From Gyromitra esculenta (Eukaryota; Ascomycota; Pezizomycetes; Pezizales; Discinaceae), in the NCBI GenBank assembly GCA_038503075.1, contig JBCAML010000011.1:1054001-1118000 (forward strand): 64,000 nt of DNA, in the 5' to 3' direction. This document shows, piece by piece, positions 23,035-34,140 of this stretch (the stretch's first letter is position 1; the number at the start of each line of letters is the position of its first letter). The position numbers and the translations under genes were made by a program. A model generated the notes under the pieces. It saw nothing but the letters and a program-made list of their open reading frames with translations, was not told where the DNA came from and searched no databases.

Positions 23035-24284
23035 TCAATCCTGAAGCACTCTACGCAAGCGGAACGCCATGACTGGAGGAACTTGGCTATAATTTTGCCA
23101 AGAGAGTTCTTTGTTTACATGTCGTAGGGGCCGCGCTGTGAAGTTTGGCTCTTCAATGCCGTCCATGACTAGCGAATTTTTGAAGAATGTTGATAGAATT
23201 TCATGAAGAGGTCTATGGAAGTAATACTAGCCCGATGACAACTCAGCAATACTTTCACGAGTCCTACAAATTCTTAAGAGAGAGGATGATGATACATACC
23301 TGAGCCCTTGGTTGCCCAGGAATCGCTTCCCCTTTGGTAGGGGGAATATCGAGGTAACGTGATACATTGATGCTGTAGAGAGTCCCCTGGCGACCTGTTA
23401 CGGGATCATCGCCAACTTCTATATGGCGAGATGCCCCAGAAGAGTTGAATGCTGGATGCATGATGGTTGCAACAAACCTGACTTCGAACTATAAATAAGA
23501 AAGTAGACAAAACCCCACAGAACCCTGATATCGGTGCAAGAGTAAAGCGAAGAGAGACCTCAAAAAATCATCGTGGACTAGGACCAATAACGTACCGACC
23601 GTTACGTTTCATGAGCCGAGGAAGAGCTGTGGCGAGGACATCGATAGATGGAATATCCATCAAAGCCATATTGCCTAACCCCGGACAGAAGATGTTAATA
23701 CCTCCTGCAAATCTTGTAATTCTTCACCTGTCTCTAATTTTATTTTTTGAGGCATAAAAAATGGAGAAGAGCAGAAGCCAGTGCCTATGTTTTACCCACA
23801 GACTATAGCGTCGAAGCCCATGTGTTTGTGAGAAAGAGCAACTAGGCCATCCAAGTCGTTCTCATTTGTCACATCTAACTTCATGTAGAAGATTCGCTTT
23901 AGGTCTTCATCTGAGGTTCGGGCCTTCGCCAGCTCGATCATGTTGGACGAGAAATCTGTCGCAAGAACTCGTGTCCCTAGTTGACTGAGCCTTCTAGCAA
24001 AGATGCCGTTTCCGCAAGCCAACTCGAGAACATTATCGTCTGGTTTGATTTCGAGTAGGCGTTCTGCAGCTGGGCAAACCAAGTGACGGTAAAATGAGTT
24101 TCCGTTGGATCCTTTGTGATCGAGCGCTGTCAGATCTTTCGTCCGTTTGCAGATGGCACTCTAATATTATATTACAGACTGAGAAATACTAGGTACCTAT
24201 CGCATTATCCCAACAAGCTGCATTATCATCCCAAATGGACTTATGGATATTCTCGGGACTAGAGAGAGGGGTTGAGTATGCCAT
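23035..24284 (-). CDS. Class I SAM-dependent methyltransferase (287 aa)
   Basis: Exons as complement of 24197-24284, 23800-24126, 23596-23674, 23300-23477 and 23035-23226 total 864 nt, in phase. The N-terminus MAYSTPLSSPENIHKSIWDD is followed by NGNSFYRHLVCPAAERLLEI. Motif I is VLELACGNGIFARRLSQLG, motif II LATDFSSNMIELAKAR, and the post-II strand DAIVCNMALMDIPSIDVLA; FVATIMHPAFNSSG and YYFHRPLHEILSTFF follow. This order is typical of the UbiE/Methyltransf_25-type fungal methyltransferases that act on small molecules. The substrate cannot be inferred, and neighbouring genes are unrelated. The donor of intron 2 (GTGGGT) was chosen because it restores the conserved C-N-M-A-L motif in phase. Confidence 0.88.
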
Positions 24285-25181
24285 TCGAACCAGGTACTAC
24301 CAGACTTTGAGAATTTAATAGATGATACCATCCAGCCTCAATAACAAGAATGTTTGGCGCCTTCATATATCAAACCCTTGCCCTAGCGAAGAGATAGCTA
24401 AAATTTATGCGGGGAAATGAATCTAGGCCTAAGGCTAAAAAAGACAGGCATGATGAGTCTTCCTGCCTTGCGCTTTCTGTGCCCTGAGAAATACGACGTT
24501 TTCTTGGCGTTTCTCCTTCAGGCAACCGAGCCGCAGGAACGACTTATCAGCAGTCATTGCTTAGCTTTTTAGTTTCCCATGTACTACATCTGACATATAA
24601 AAAATCTATACATAATTCTCCGTATCTAGTTGTGCTCTCGAGGCTGGGGTGCCTACTCCTGGGCAGAAAACGCTTTCTCAATTATACCTTATATGCAGTC
24701 ATCTTGGGAAACAAACGGTAAATCGAGTGACTTTTCATGAAACAGGTCCCACAAGCGTTTTATGACCTTAGCTGTCAGAATATTCGACTTGATTTGGTGT
24801 TTGATTGTTTGTTTATCTATATTTCTCCAAAAAAAAAAAGGATAGAGATACCTAATCCAACAGCGGGTTTCTGCAGCCAATGGCTGAAGTTCTAAACCAA
24901 TTGATATATGTACTCACGTACTCAGAATTTCCCTGTAGCATGTAAAGCAGCGTTCACCCAAATTGCAACCCTAGTAATATTTTTTCCATAGCTACATGTA
25001 ATGACCAACAAGATCTGAATTTAGTTTAGGAGACACACTAGTTGGATGAATATGCAAACCCTAGCCCTAAATCGCGATGAAAAAAACATCTTGGCAACGA
25101 CGTGGTCATCGAAAACGCGTTGTCCAGCAAACACACGACAAACTACCTCACTCGAAAGCTTTAGACCTCAAAGAAATAGAC
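24285..25181. other. Divergent intergenic region
   Basis: Between the methyltransferase (-) and CHL1 (+) starts. AT-rich, with no gene recognised. An in-frame ATG upstream of CHL1 at 25077 would lengthen that protein by 35 basic residues, but the family normally begins close to the [11 protein letters not shown] block. Confidence 0.5.
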
Positions 25182-28100
25182 ATGGAAAATTCACAGAGGG
25201 ACTTTCATCATCCGTACATACCGTATTCCATTCAGTTGGACTTCATGAATGCGGTCTACTCAACGATTGAAGATGGATGTGTCGGAATTTTCGAATCCCC
25301 AACAGGCATGTGCTCTGGTGGAAAATCTATCAGCTTTTCAATGCTGATGTGATATCTTAGGAACTGTGAGGATAAAAAACAAATATCGAAACGGTCTATG
25401 ACTTTATTAATGCGTATGTAATTTAGGGCAAATCACTAAGCTTAATATGTGGCTCTTTAACGTGGCTTCGAAGTCACAAGTCGAAATCATTAGAATCTCA
25501 GCTAGAAGAAACCAGAAGTGGTATTTTTATAAAGATAGACCGTTTAGAAATGTTGATAACAGAACTGACCTTAATCAAGACGGTACTGGCCCAGATTGGG
25601 TGCGAGATTATGCCAAGGAACAGCGGAAACAGAAATTACTTCAGGAGAGAGCTGAGATAGAAGCACGACTCGCGAAAATACGAGATAAGGAAAGGAAAGA
25701 GAAAGAACGAGCAGAGTCTGGCATCATTCAAAGGGTGAAGAAAAGGGTATATACATAGGTCTTGAAATATATGCCTAGAGGCTTACGGAAGTGTAGAAAG
25801 GAGAGCTCGAAGTTGAGGTCGACGGAGATGACGAAGAGTCACAATTCTGCTTAGAAGATTACGATAGCGACGAGGAAGGAGGACAATCTGTTAGTAACAG
25901 ATCTGGAAGTGGTGATCCGTTCTCCCCAACCGTGCTAGAGTTAATGAAGAAGTATGCGTGTGGACGCCGACCGTGCCATTGGTAAACTGACAAGAGACTA
26001 GGCTGGGTTTGCCCACGGGAGCAGAGCAGAAAGAAGAAGATATGGAGATGCCCGATGAGATTAAAGTGCGTTGGGTCTCTCGATTTCGTCAGACTATAGA
26101 TCACGCTAACGATACTCGATCTGTAGATTTTCTACTGCTCACGTACCCACTCTCAGTTGACCCAGTTTATCAACGAGTTACGCCGTGTCAAATTTCCTCC
26201 GTCATTCCCTCAGGATGATTCGACTTTGGACGAAGAAGTTAAACACTTATCGCTAGGTTCACGGAAAAATCTGTGTATCAACCCTAAGGTCACAAAACTT
26301 GGAAATCCTACAGCAATAAATGAACGATGTTTAGAGCTACAGCGCTCCGGTAAGTTTAATTCGTAGAGAACTACCTTGCATCAAACCATTTTCTAATTCC
26401 TCTTCAAAAAAAAGGTACCTCGCAGGAATCAAGATGTCAGTTCCTTCCCAAAAAAGATGATCAGGTGATAGTTCGGGATTTCCGAGACCACACGCTCGCC
26501 AAAATTCGTGATATTGAAGAGCTGGCAACCCTAGGAAAGAAAATGAGTATTTGTCCGTACTACGCTTCAAGGTCCACAATCAAGCCAAGTGAGGTATGGT
26601 TACTATTTACATGTTCGGGTTGATTCTATAACTGTATAGCTAATTAGAATTTCCTCCCACAGATTGTAACCCTACCATACCCACTTCTACTCCAAAAGTC
26701 AGCTCGCGAAGCACTAGACCTCTCCTTGAAAGGTCACGTTGTTATCATAGACGAAGCCCACAACTTGATTAACGCAATTTCATCAATATACTCTATCAAT
26801 GTATCCATCACTCAACTTAAACGCTGTCAGGCTCAACTTGAGATGTATCTCTCGAAGTTTAGAAATCGCTTGAAGGGGAAAAACAAAGTTTATGTGATGC
26901 AAGTTACTCGGATCTTGAGCACTCTCTCTTCGTACCTGGAAAATCCTGGGAAGAAAGGTGGGGAAGGTATAGTTGTTGCAGGCGATCTCCTAGCGATGAA
27001 TGGAATGGATCAAATCAATTTCTTTAAACTGCAGAAATATCTTAACCAAAGCAAACTTGCAAGGAAAGTTGAAGGGTATGTTGTACATGTCGAGAATAAA
27101 GAGCAAGAAAAACAACAACAGAAGAGGCTTCGAAGCAAGATAACATCAACCGCATCAATACCAGCTCTAACCCACATACAGGGGTTCTTGTTGGCTTTGA
27201 CAAATCCTTCAGCTGAGGGAAAGATCTTCCACGGGAAAACAGAGGACAGAAAAGAGCTTTGTTTTAGATACATGCTATTAGATCCCGCACATCACTTCAA
27301 AGAGATAGTGGAGGAGGCAAGAGCTGTAATATTAGCAGGTGGCACAATGGAACCGGTAATCCACCGTTTTCTGTCTCCCTGGTATCTGTTTATTGACAGT
27401 GACAAAATTTAGATAAATGATTATATGACACACCTATTTCCATATCTACCGAGGGAAAGGATACGCACATTGTCATGTGGACATGTTATACCGAAGGAAA
27501 ATTTAGTAGCATTGCCTGTGTCAAAGGGTCCAAGTGGGAGGGAATTCGAGTTCAATTTCGAGAAGCGGATGCTCCCAGCGATGGTCAGTATTTATTCAAA
27601 CTCTATAGTCACACTAGCCTTAGTTTAACCAATCTATACAGATAGAAGATTTAGGTAGAGCAATTGTCAATCTCTGCTTAGTGATCCCGCACGGAGTTGT
27701 GTGTTTCTTCCCTAGTTACGCTTATCTGGATTTCGTCATTTCTCAATGGCAGAAGAATACCGGTGCAGTAAATACAAAACCTGTTTGGGAAAGGCTTGCA
27801 GAAAGAAAAACGGTATATATTTTTATGCCAAAGCCGACTATAGTCCATGTTAACCTTGCCTGCAGGTTTTCCGTGAATCAAGTGATGGTAGCAGTGTCGA
27901 AGAAATTCTTAGAGACTATGCCCAAGCAATAGATTCCGGGAAAGGCGGACTTCTGCTTTCAGTCGTTGGTGGTAAGATGTCAGAAGGCATCAACTTTAAT
28001 GACAGGTAAGTCCCTTAAACTCCAATGTGCAATTCACTGATAGCTGACAATTTTTCAGCCTTGGCAGAGGGATAATAATGGTGGGCTTACCATTCCCCAA

Positions 28101-28476
28101 TAGCAATACTGCCGAATGGCGGGCGCGACTAGAACACGTTGAGAAGGTGGCTCGCGAGTCGTATGCCGCAGAGCCAAGCGAGGGGAACTCCACACCGTCC
28201 ATGGCTACACTAAATAGTATCGCTAAGGCTGCTGGACGGGAGTTTTATGACAACGCTTGCATGAGAGCCGTGAACCAGAGCATTGGGAGAGCAATCAGAC
28301 ACCGCGAAGACTATGCCGTTATTGTGCTGTTTGACAAGCGTTACACTTCGGATCGCATCGCCTCGAAGCTGCCGAAGTGGATACAGAATGGAATGGTTCG
28401 GGATCGGGCCGAGAAGCCTTTTACGGATGTTATGGCAAATATCGGTAGGTTCTTTAGAGCCAAAAAGGCGTTGTGA
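25182..28476 (+). CDS. CHL1: Chl1/DDX11-type Fe-S DNA helicase, with a one-base phase defect at the P-loop
   Basis: XPD-family 5'-3' helicase for sister-chromatid cohesion and replication-fork repair. Exons: 25182-25309, 25427-25520, 25580-25746, 25797-25951, 26002-26065, 26127-26349, 26415-26593, 26663-27355, 27413-27583, 27642-27812, 27866-28005, 28059-28476. Features: Q-like [20 protein letters not shown] / [14 protein letters not shown] (Walker A split by intron 1), [14 protein letters not shown], four Fe-S cysteines (KNLCIN, NERCLE, SRCQF, SICPYY), [10 protein letters not shown] (DEAH), [46 protein letters not shown] and [14 protein letters not shown] (motif VI). Exons 2-12 total 2475 nt, exactly 825 codons in one frame. 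Exon 1 up to the only suitable GT donor leaves two surplus bases, so the join is one base short and would read into a stop. Either a real 1-bp loss, a sequencing error or unusual splicing. Expected intact length would be about 867 aa. Confidence 0.92.
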
Positions 28477-30149
28477 TATCTTAGTTCTGGGTGGGGGAAA
28501 TAAGCGTTGAGGCTCTTATAACTCTAAATTAAAGTTATAGTTGACGCTAAATTAAACAAAGCCAAGCCGTTTTTTCAAAAGACTTCCAGAAGCTTTTCCG
28601 TTAATCTCTCCGTTAGGCCTAACTTGGTGAATTTACTACCTCCCTCCTTTTATAAATCACTCTTAAAGATTTGTATGATAGTTTTTCTGTTGTTCTTCCT
28701 CGGGACCTTTGGAGTTCCAACTGCAGCCGATTCTTTTTCGAAGCCGAATAGCCGTGAATCAGAACTAAAAGCTGGCTGCAAACCAAGATTCTTCCCTTCG
28801 AAACAGTGGACCATGTTTCGGATATGTCATAGCTTTGGGTCCGTTTATCCTATCATTTATACAAACAAAGAAGGAGCTTGGCTGAGTAGTGCTGGCTGAC
28901 TGGCTGCCGATGTATGTGTAGGTGAGGAGAGTCTTAATAATTGAGGAGTTGGTTTGGAATCTGCGAAGCGAGAAACTGTCCGGCATAGAAATACGAACCA
29001 TGGTAACTGGCAGGCTATGCTACGGAGTAGTGGAGAATACTTCGGTGCCGAACTCCATCAAGATAAATACGAACCGACGTGACATACACTGTTAGAGCTC
29101 GTATCCTTCTATCCTAGCTTTTACGCATGTGCATTGCCCTTTCAAATTCCAAAAAACTCACAGGCCGCTGACGTCGGGGGTTAAAGGGGTTTTTACAACG
29201 ATCCGGAAGCTCAAGACAAGCTTTAAGGGGTGCAGAAAGGGATTACAAGGATTTTGCGAGTTGCCACAAACAACAGCAAGGCGGCGATGCCTGAGCAGGA
29301 ACATGGATGGCAGACGGCAGGTGAAGCAGAAAGTATTAAAGTTTACGATATGAACGGTCTTCTCGTGCGGACGCCGGGTCCTCACCCCATTTTCCCCTAG
29401 AGTTCTACAGGCGTTGTTGCTGTAATAGCCTTCCGGTTGTGGATAGGTGCAGGGATTAAGTATCAGGGTGAAACCCCAACCTGTAACTCTCGTTGCCTGT
29501 TGCCCGGCTAGGCGAACGGGCAGCAGTTTCTTGGTAGAGCGCGCCTATGCGGCGCAACTAACATTACCAGAGCGTCTGGGATAGTTGGCGGCTGACTGGC
29601 AGAAAAAACTCCGACGCTTCGAGAGTTCGCAAGAAGCTTGTATGTTTTCCCTGGCTTTCCCCAACCTGGCCTGGGCCAACAAAACCAATCATCCTACCCT
29701 GTGCCCTGTGTCACTCTTGCATGGCGATTTCTTGCACAGGGTTCCTACGAAACAGACCCGATACGCTGTGGTCATGATAGGCGGTTTCAACCTCACCACA
29801 TCGTACACCAGATTTTGTACCGGCTGTATCCCAGGAAAGCGCCAAAGGGCGGGCCCGTCGCCAATTTTCTTGGTCCTTAAAGACCATCTGCGTTTCCTCA
29901 GTCGATCCCACTCTACTTCTCTCATCACCGCATAGTATCTGTCTACAGAGTCCAAAGGGGAGTTCTTTCTTTTTCATTCTCTTCTTCCTTCTTTCACTTA
30001 CAGTCACTCGCCGGTCGAGATTACGTTGATCGTGATTTCATCATCATTTTTTTATTTTACGTATATTCCTACAGCTCTTTACTGCTCGAACAATCGTTCT
30101 TTCCTGTCTTTTTGGTTCCTTTTCAGAATTTCTACGACAATTCGCAATC
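28477..30149. other. Intergenic region and promoter of the secreted-protein gene
   Basis: No gene recognised; short frames are not convincing. The last 200 nt are rich in C/T with TTC repeats, a common leader pattern for strongly expressed fungal genes. Confidence 0.5.
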
Positions 30150-31518
30150 ATGATCGTCCCTAATCTTTCGACCGTCCTCTTGGCATCCGTGGGGATTGCT
30201 TCAGTTGCCAGTGCCTATTCGCCGAATATTGTCCATGTCCGAGCGGCGCTTGAGCGAAGACAGGTAAGAACTCAACTATCTAGAAATTTATCATCATAAC
30301 ATATCATTGATATGGGAGCAGAACAATAATAACCGGAATGGTAATCAGAACAATAACAACAATAACGGCAATAACAACGGTGGTGGTAACAATGCAGCTT
30401 TGACGCTGCTCGCCGCCAATGTTCAGGCAGCGTCAAATTCAAATGGTCAGGCAGCGGGTGCAGAAGCTGGTCAGGCGGCCTCGGCCGTTGATCCCGCCAA
30501 TTTCATCAACTTCTGTTCCGGCAAGACAACTACCAACGGTCTACAAGTACAGGGTGGCTCATGTAACGGAATTGGTATTATTATCTCAGTTTTTGATAAA
30601 AGCGTGAAATTGGATTTGTCTAATACCGTCACTAGTCATGGGTGATATTCCGTCCACCGCAAACATGGTATCCACAATCATTGTCTCACCTCAGCCGGGC
30701 GAGGATATCGCTGCGAATACTGCTTTCAATGTTCAAGTCCAAGTTAACAACCTCAATGCCGGTTCCTTCACCAATCCTGCAAATACCTACTATGCCGCTC
30801 CTCAAGCGCTTAAAAACGGGAAGATTGTTGGACACACTCACGTTACTATTCAGAACTTGGGGAACAGCCTCACGCCTACTCAAGCGTATGTTCTTTCTTG
30901 TAGTTTTCCGTTCTGCTTATTATTATCATTACTGACTCTGAAATAGTCCTGATGCCGGTACTTTCGAGTTCTTTAAGGGTATCAACGATGCAGGTAACGG
31001 AAACGGCCTCTTGAGCGCCGCTGTTACTGGTGGTCTTCCGGCTGGCTTCTATCGTGTTTGTACTATGAGCAGTGCTTCAAACCATCAGCCTGTTCTCATG
31101 CCTGTAGCCCAACGTGGTGCTCAAGACGACTGCACAAAGTTCACTGTTGGTCAAGGCGCTGGAGCTGGAGCTGGAACCGGCGCTGGCAACAACAATAATG
31201 GTGGCAACAACAATAATGGCGGTAACAATAACGGTGGCAACAATAATGGTGGTGGTGCTGCTGCCACAACTACCGCTGCTGCCGCTGCTACAACAACTAC
31301 TGCTGCCGCTGCCGCGACCACCACCGCTGCTGCGGGTGGTAACAATGGACAGGTATGGATTTTACCATTCTATAATATTACTGGACTCTTCCATACTAAC
31401 TAATCAGTAGGGTCGTGGTGGAGCTCGTGGTGGATTTCGTCCAGGTCAGGGACGTGGTGGGCGCAGCAAGGGACGTGGTCGTTCAAGACGTGCCGCTGAA
31501 GAAGATGTGGAGGCGTAA
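30150..31518 (+). CDS. Secreted Asn-rich fungal protein with RGG-like tail (376 aa)
   Basis: Exons 30150-30263, 30322-30574, 30636-30885, 30947-31352 and 31411-31518 sum to 1131 nt in phase. The start gives a clear signal peptide (MIVPNLSTVLLASVGIASVA, then SA), followed by a dibasic ERRQ site that could be a Kex2-type cleavage point. Then come an Asn-rich linker and a conserved domain: NFINFCSGKTTTNGLQVQGG, SCNGIVMGDIP, NPANTYYAAPQALKNG, GHTHVTIQNLGNSLTPTQA, FFKGINDAGNGNGLLSA and SNHQPVLMPVAQRGAQDDC. This domain belongs to a fungal secreted family that I recall being misnamed 'ribosomal protein S17' in some databases; function unknown. A repetitive Asn/Gly, then Ala/Thr tract follows, and the last exon encodes GRGGARGGFRPGQGRGGRSK, ending SRRAAEEDVEA. 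No GPI signal. An extracellular protein with an RGG-like tail is unusual. Confidence 0.85.
31181..31345 (+). repeat. Coding trinucleotide/low-complexity repeat
   Basis: Inside exon 4 of the secreted-protein gene. AAC/AAT/GGT-rich units encode Asn-Gly blocks, then GCT/ACN units encode Ala-Thr blocks. Likely variable in length by slippage; it would act as a flexible, possibly O-glycosylated linker. Confidence 0.8.
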
Positions 31519-32523
31519 ATAGCCTTGCCCTTTCCAAGTTTGGGAAGTTTGTGGTGGTTAAGATCTGTGATTGATTCTGTGATATATCTAGAGAAGGGTC
31601 ATAAAGAGGCTATCTCATTACTAGGGACTAAATGACGTTTGTTTGACCCAGTGCGAACAATTTATTGTAATATTTTTTTGTCTTCTTTTTTATTTTCTTT
31701 CTTCTTTCCCCCCCCCCTCGGTGCAGAACGTCTTTTCTTGACAGAGTATTTGTTGAGTATTCTGGGAGGATTTTTCCGTCGCAAGTCGACTGAGATCCCA
31801 GATAGTTAAAATATTTTCGTATGTATGTATGGGGCTGTATTGGTAATGAAAATCATGCAACCACTTGTTGGAGGCATTTGCGGGGCAAGAAATAAGCTCC
31901 TTGCTTCTGATATACTTTCAACTGGGGGGGGACGGGGGGTACTCGCGTCAGTTGTAGTTTTTGATGTTATGCTTAAGTTTTACAGTGGGTTCAGATGCGT
32001 TGCGGATCTGTGCCTGTGACAAGCACGGAGTGTTAGATATTTGGAAGATTGAAGTGTACAAGCATGGGGAGGTAGCAAGGGCGCTCTTCAGTAGAAACGC
32101 CGAAGCAGGTGTTTTTGTTGTTTTCGCTGTTGGGCATCCCTTTCGTGTGCGGTTTGTGGTCCCCCGGCGGTTTCAGGTGGCTCTTGCTGCCCAGCCATGT
32201 TACAGCCAGGGATGGGTTATGCATACCACACTCTACCCTGCGAGTGATGTCCCATGATACCGGCCCTTGCAGTGTTACCCCAAGAAACCCTAGCCCTGCG
32301 CATGCTGCAATGCCAACTGGCTCGCGAAAGCGGTATCATCTCATCTCCTCTCCGCCGAAATCACTGGCCAGCATCGTCAACGTCTCGAGCATTGAATAAC
32401 CCACTATTAGCACCCATTAGATACTCCTCCTATTCCATATGTCACTCTAGGCCAGAACGATATTCACCGTTCTCGCACTTCTGCTCCCGGAAAACCGCCC
32501 ATTACCACCCCGCATCAAGAACG
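31519..32523. other. Intergenic region
   Basis: 3' UTR of the secreted-protein gene and upstream region of the small coiled-coil gene. No gene or repeat recognised. Confidence 0.5.
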
Positions 32524-33287
32524 ATGCCGAGTACCCCATCACCCCGCCACTTCGAGGCTGTTAGCCTCCCGCCTGAAGTTGCTGTAGAGATAGCCGGTTA
32601 CCTTCGGTCTTCTCTCTTTGCGCCGTTGGTCAGTAGTAACCAGTGGCCATTTTATATCATTATTTTCTGTGTTTGCGTTCTGAGACATTTCCCCCTGTAC
32701 TGACGTTATCGATAACGTTACAGTCGTCTAACATATCTCGGCTACGAGACGAGTGCAACGTTTCAATTTCAGCCCAAAAAGACATTCTCCAAGACGTTTG
32801 TGACACTTTTTTCTTTTTCTATCCTTGGACGACAATATTGCAAGAGCTCATCGGTCACTATTTACGGGAATAGGCTCAGTCCCAAATATCAAACGTGATT
32901 GAGCCAGCAGCCGCACAGCTCATCCCCATAGCTTCAGAGTTAAACAGTGTATACCAACAGATTGATCTTCTTGAGGTATTTCTTTTTACCCCTTCTTACA
33001 TTCATCTATTTTGTTATCTTTATTGATGGAATTTCATCATTCTCCAATAGAGTCTGATATTACGAGTAAACGAAAATATCAGACAAATGACAACCAAAGT
33101 CGAACGAACAGAGCTCGCCTTGCGTCGCGAGGAACGCGCTCTAAGCGATAATAAGCCTACACCAATGTGGAAAGAACCCGAGCATGTCAAGATCTTTCGC
33201 GCATCGGACTATATCGAGAACGGAAAACTGAAAGACCCCCGAGAATCTAAACCCACATCTTCCCCGAGCCCCCTCCTAGCAACCTAG
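32524..33287 (+). CDS. Small coiled-coil protein (171 aa), BLOC-1-subunit-like
   Basis: Exons 32524-32628, 32724-32795, 32874-32975 and 33051-33287 join in phase (516 nt). The N-terminus is FEAVSLPPEVAVEIAGYLRS; the middle has SNISRLRDECNVSISAQKDI and NVIEPAAAQLIPIASELNSV. A heptad-like coiled coil runs through YQQIDLLESLILRVNENIRQ and KVERTELALRREERALSD. The C-terminal part (MWKEPEHVKIFRASDYIENG) is followed by a Pro/Ser tail. Size and coiled-coil pattern resemble small fungal BLOC-1 endosomal-complex subunits, but I cannot assign a subunit. Tail-to-tail with RSA3, 143 bp between stops. Consistent splicing of four exons is the main evidence that it is real. Confidence 0.65.
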
Positions 33288-33430
33288 CATCGTCGACATT
33301 ATGCTTTAAAAGGACAAGTAAACCAGAGAGCTGGCTATCTCACTATTACGAATGCATTTATTTATTCCGCAAATACACCCTAGAGCCAGGAACGCCTACC
33401 CTGCTCAAGAAGAAAAGGACCCCTCACCAA

Positions 33431-34140
33431 TCAGGCAATCTCTTTTATAACCGCCCGCTTCTCACCAGTATCAAAGATATTAACACCTTGCCTCAGTGCT
33501 CGAATCAGCATAGGCAAACTCCTATCCCCGAAATCCTTCGCTTCCCTGACTTGATTCAAGTCGTCGCCGAACTCCTCTGTGATCAATCGCATATAGTATT
33601 CTTCGAACTTTGCGTCGGCTTGCGGGTCATGGAGATCTCTGAGCGGAGAGGGAATTCGACCGCCCTATTTTATTTTTTCATTTTGTATTAGTATATTAAT
33701 ATCATGTAATAATATTTTTTTATATATCTTATAGGTGGGGTAAAAAAACCTTTTCTGTAAATTTCTTGGCTAATTCCTGTCCGTTTGCTTCTTGATCGCC
33801 ATCTTCGTCATCCTCATCATCAACTATCACTAGTTCCCGAGGGTTATCAGAGGTTGGAGCCTCCTTTCGTTCACAGTAAGCCACAAAATCCAATTCTTAG
33901 CAAGAGTATGCACTACAAACCCCCATCTCTACATCTTGCTCCTCGTTCGTGACCTGAACCTCACACTCGCTGCTGCTGCTGCTGTCGCTATCGCTCGAGA
34001 CTACTCTCGCCCACGTTAACCGAGCTTCTAGTAGGATAAAAAAACCCAATTGACCCACCATCAGTCCTAGCCTTTCTTCTCCGCTTCCTCTTTTGCCCTT
34101 TTTCGTCACTCCTAGACTCCTTCCGTTTTGTTCGACCCAT
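33431..34140 (-). CDS. RSA3: Ribosome assembly protein 3 (172 aa)
   Basis: Nucleolar factor for early 60S ribosomal subunit assembly. Exons as complement of 34055-34140, 33921-34005, 33750-33863 and 33431-33664 total 519 nt in phase. A very basic N-terminus (MGRTKRKESRSDEKGQKRKR) leads to a Ser/Asp/Glu-rich acidic region (VVSSDSDSSSSSECEVQ and DDEDDEDG). The conserved C-terminal domain reads DAKFEEYYMRLITEEFGDDL, NQVREAKDFGDRSLPMLIRA, LRQGVNIFDTGEKRAVIKEI, which matches the Rsa3 family pattern (short alpha-helical domain with LPMLIxALxQG). No enzymatic activity expected. Acceptor choices for exons 2 and 4 rest on frame and conservation. Confidence 0.84.

Noticed and set aside
29400..29600. 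GC-rich stretch with short inverted repeats, considered as a tRNA or small RNA gene
   Set aside because: No A/B box promoter elements, anticodon arm or acceptor stem; the pairing is short and irregular.
31151..31345. Reverse-strand frame of Pro/Leu/Val/Ala repeats
   Set aside because: Mirror of the coding trinucleotide repeat of the secreted-protein gene.
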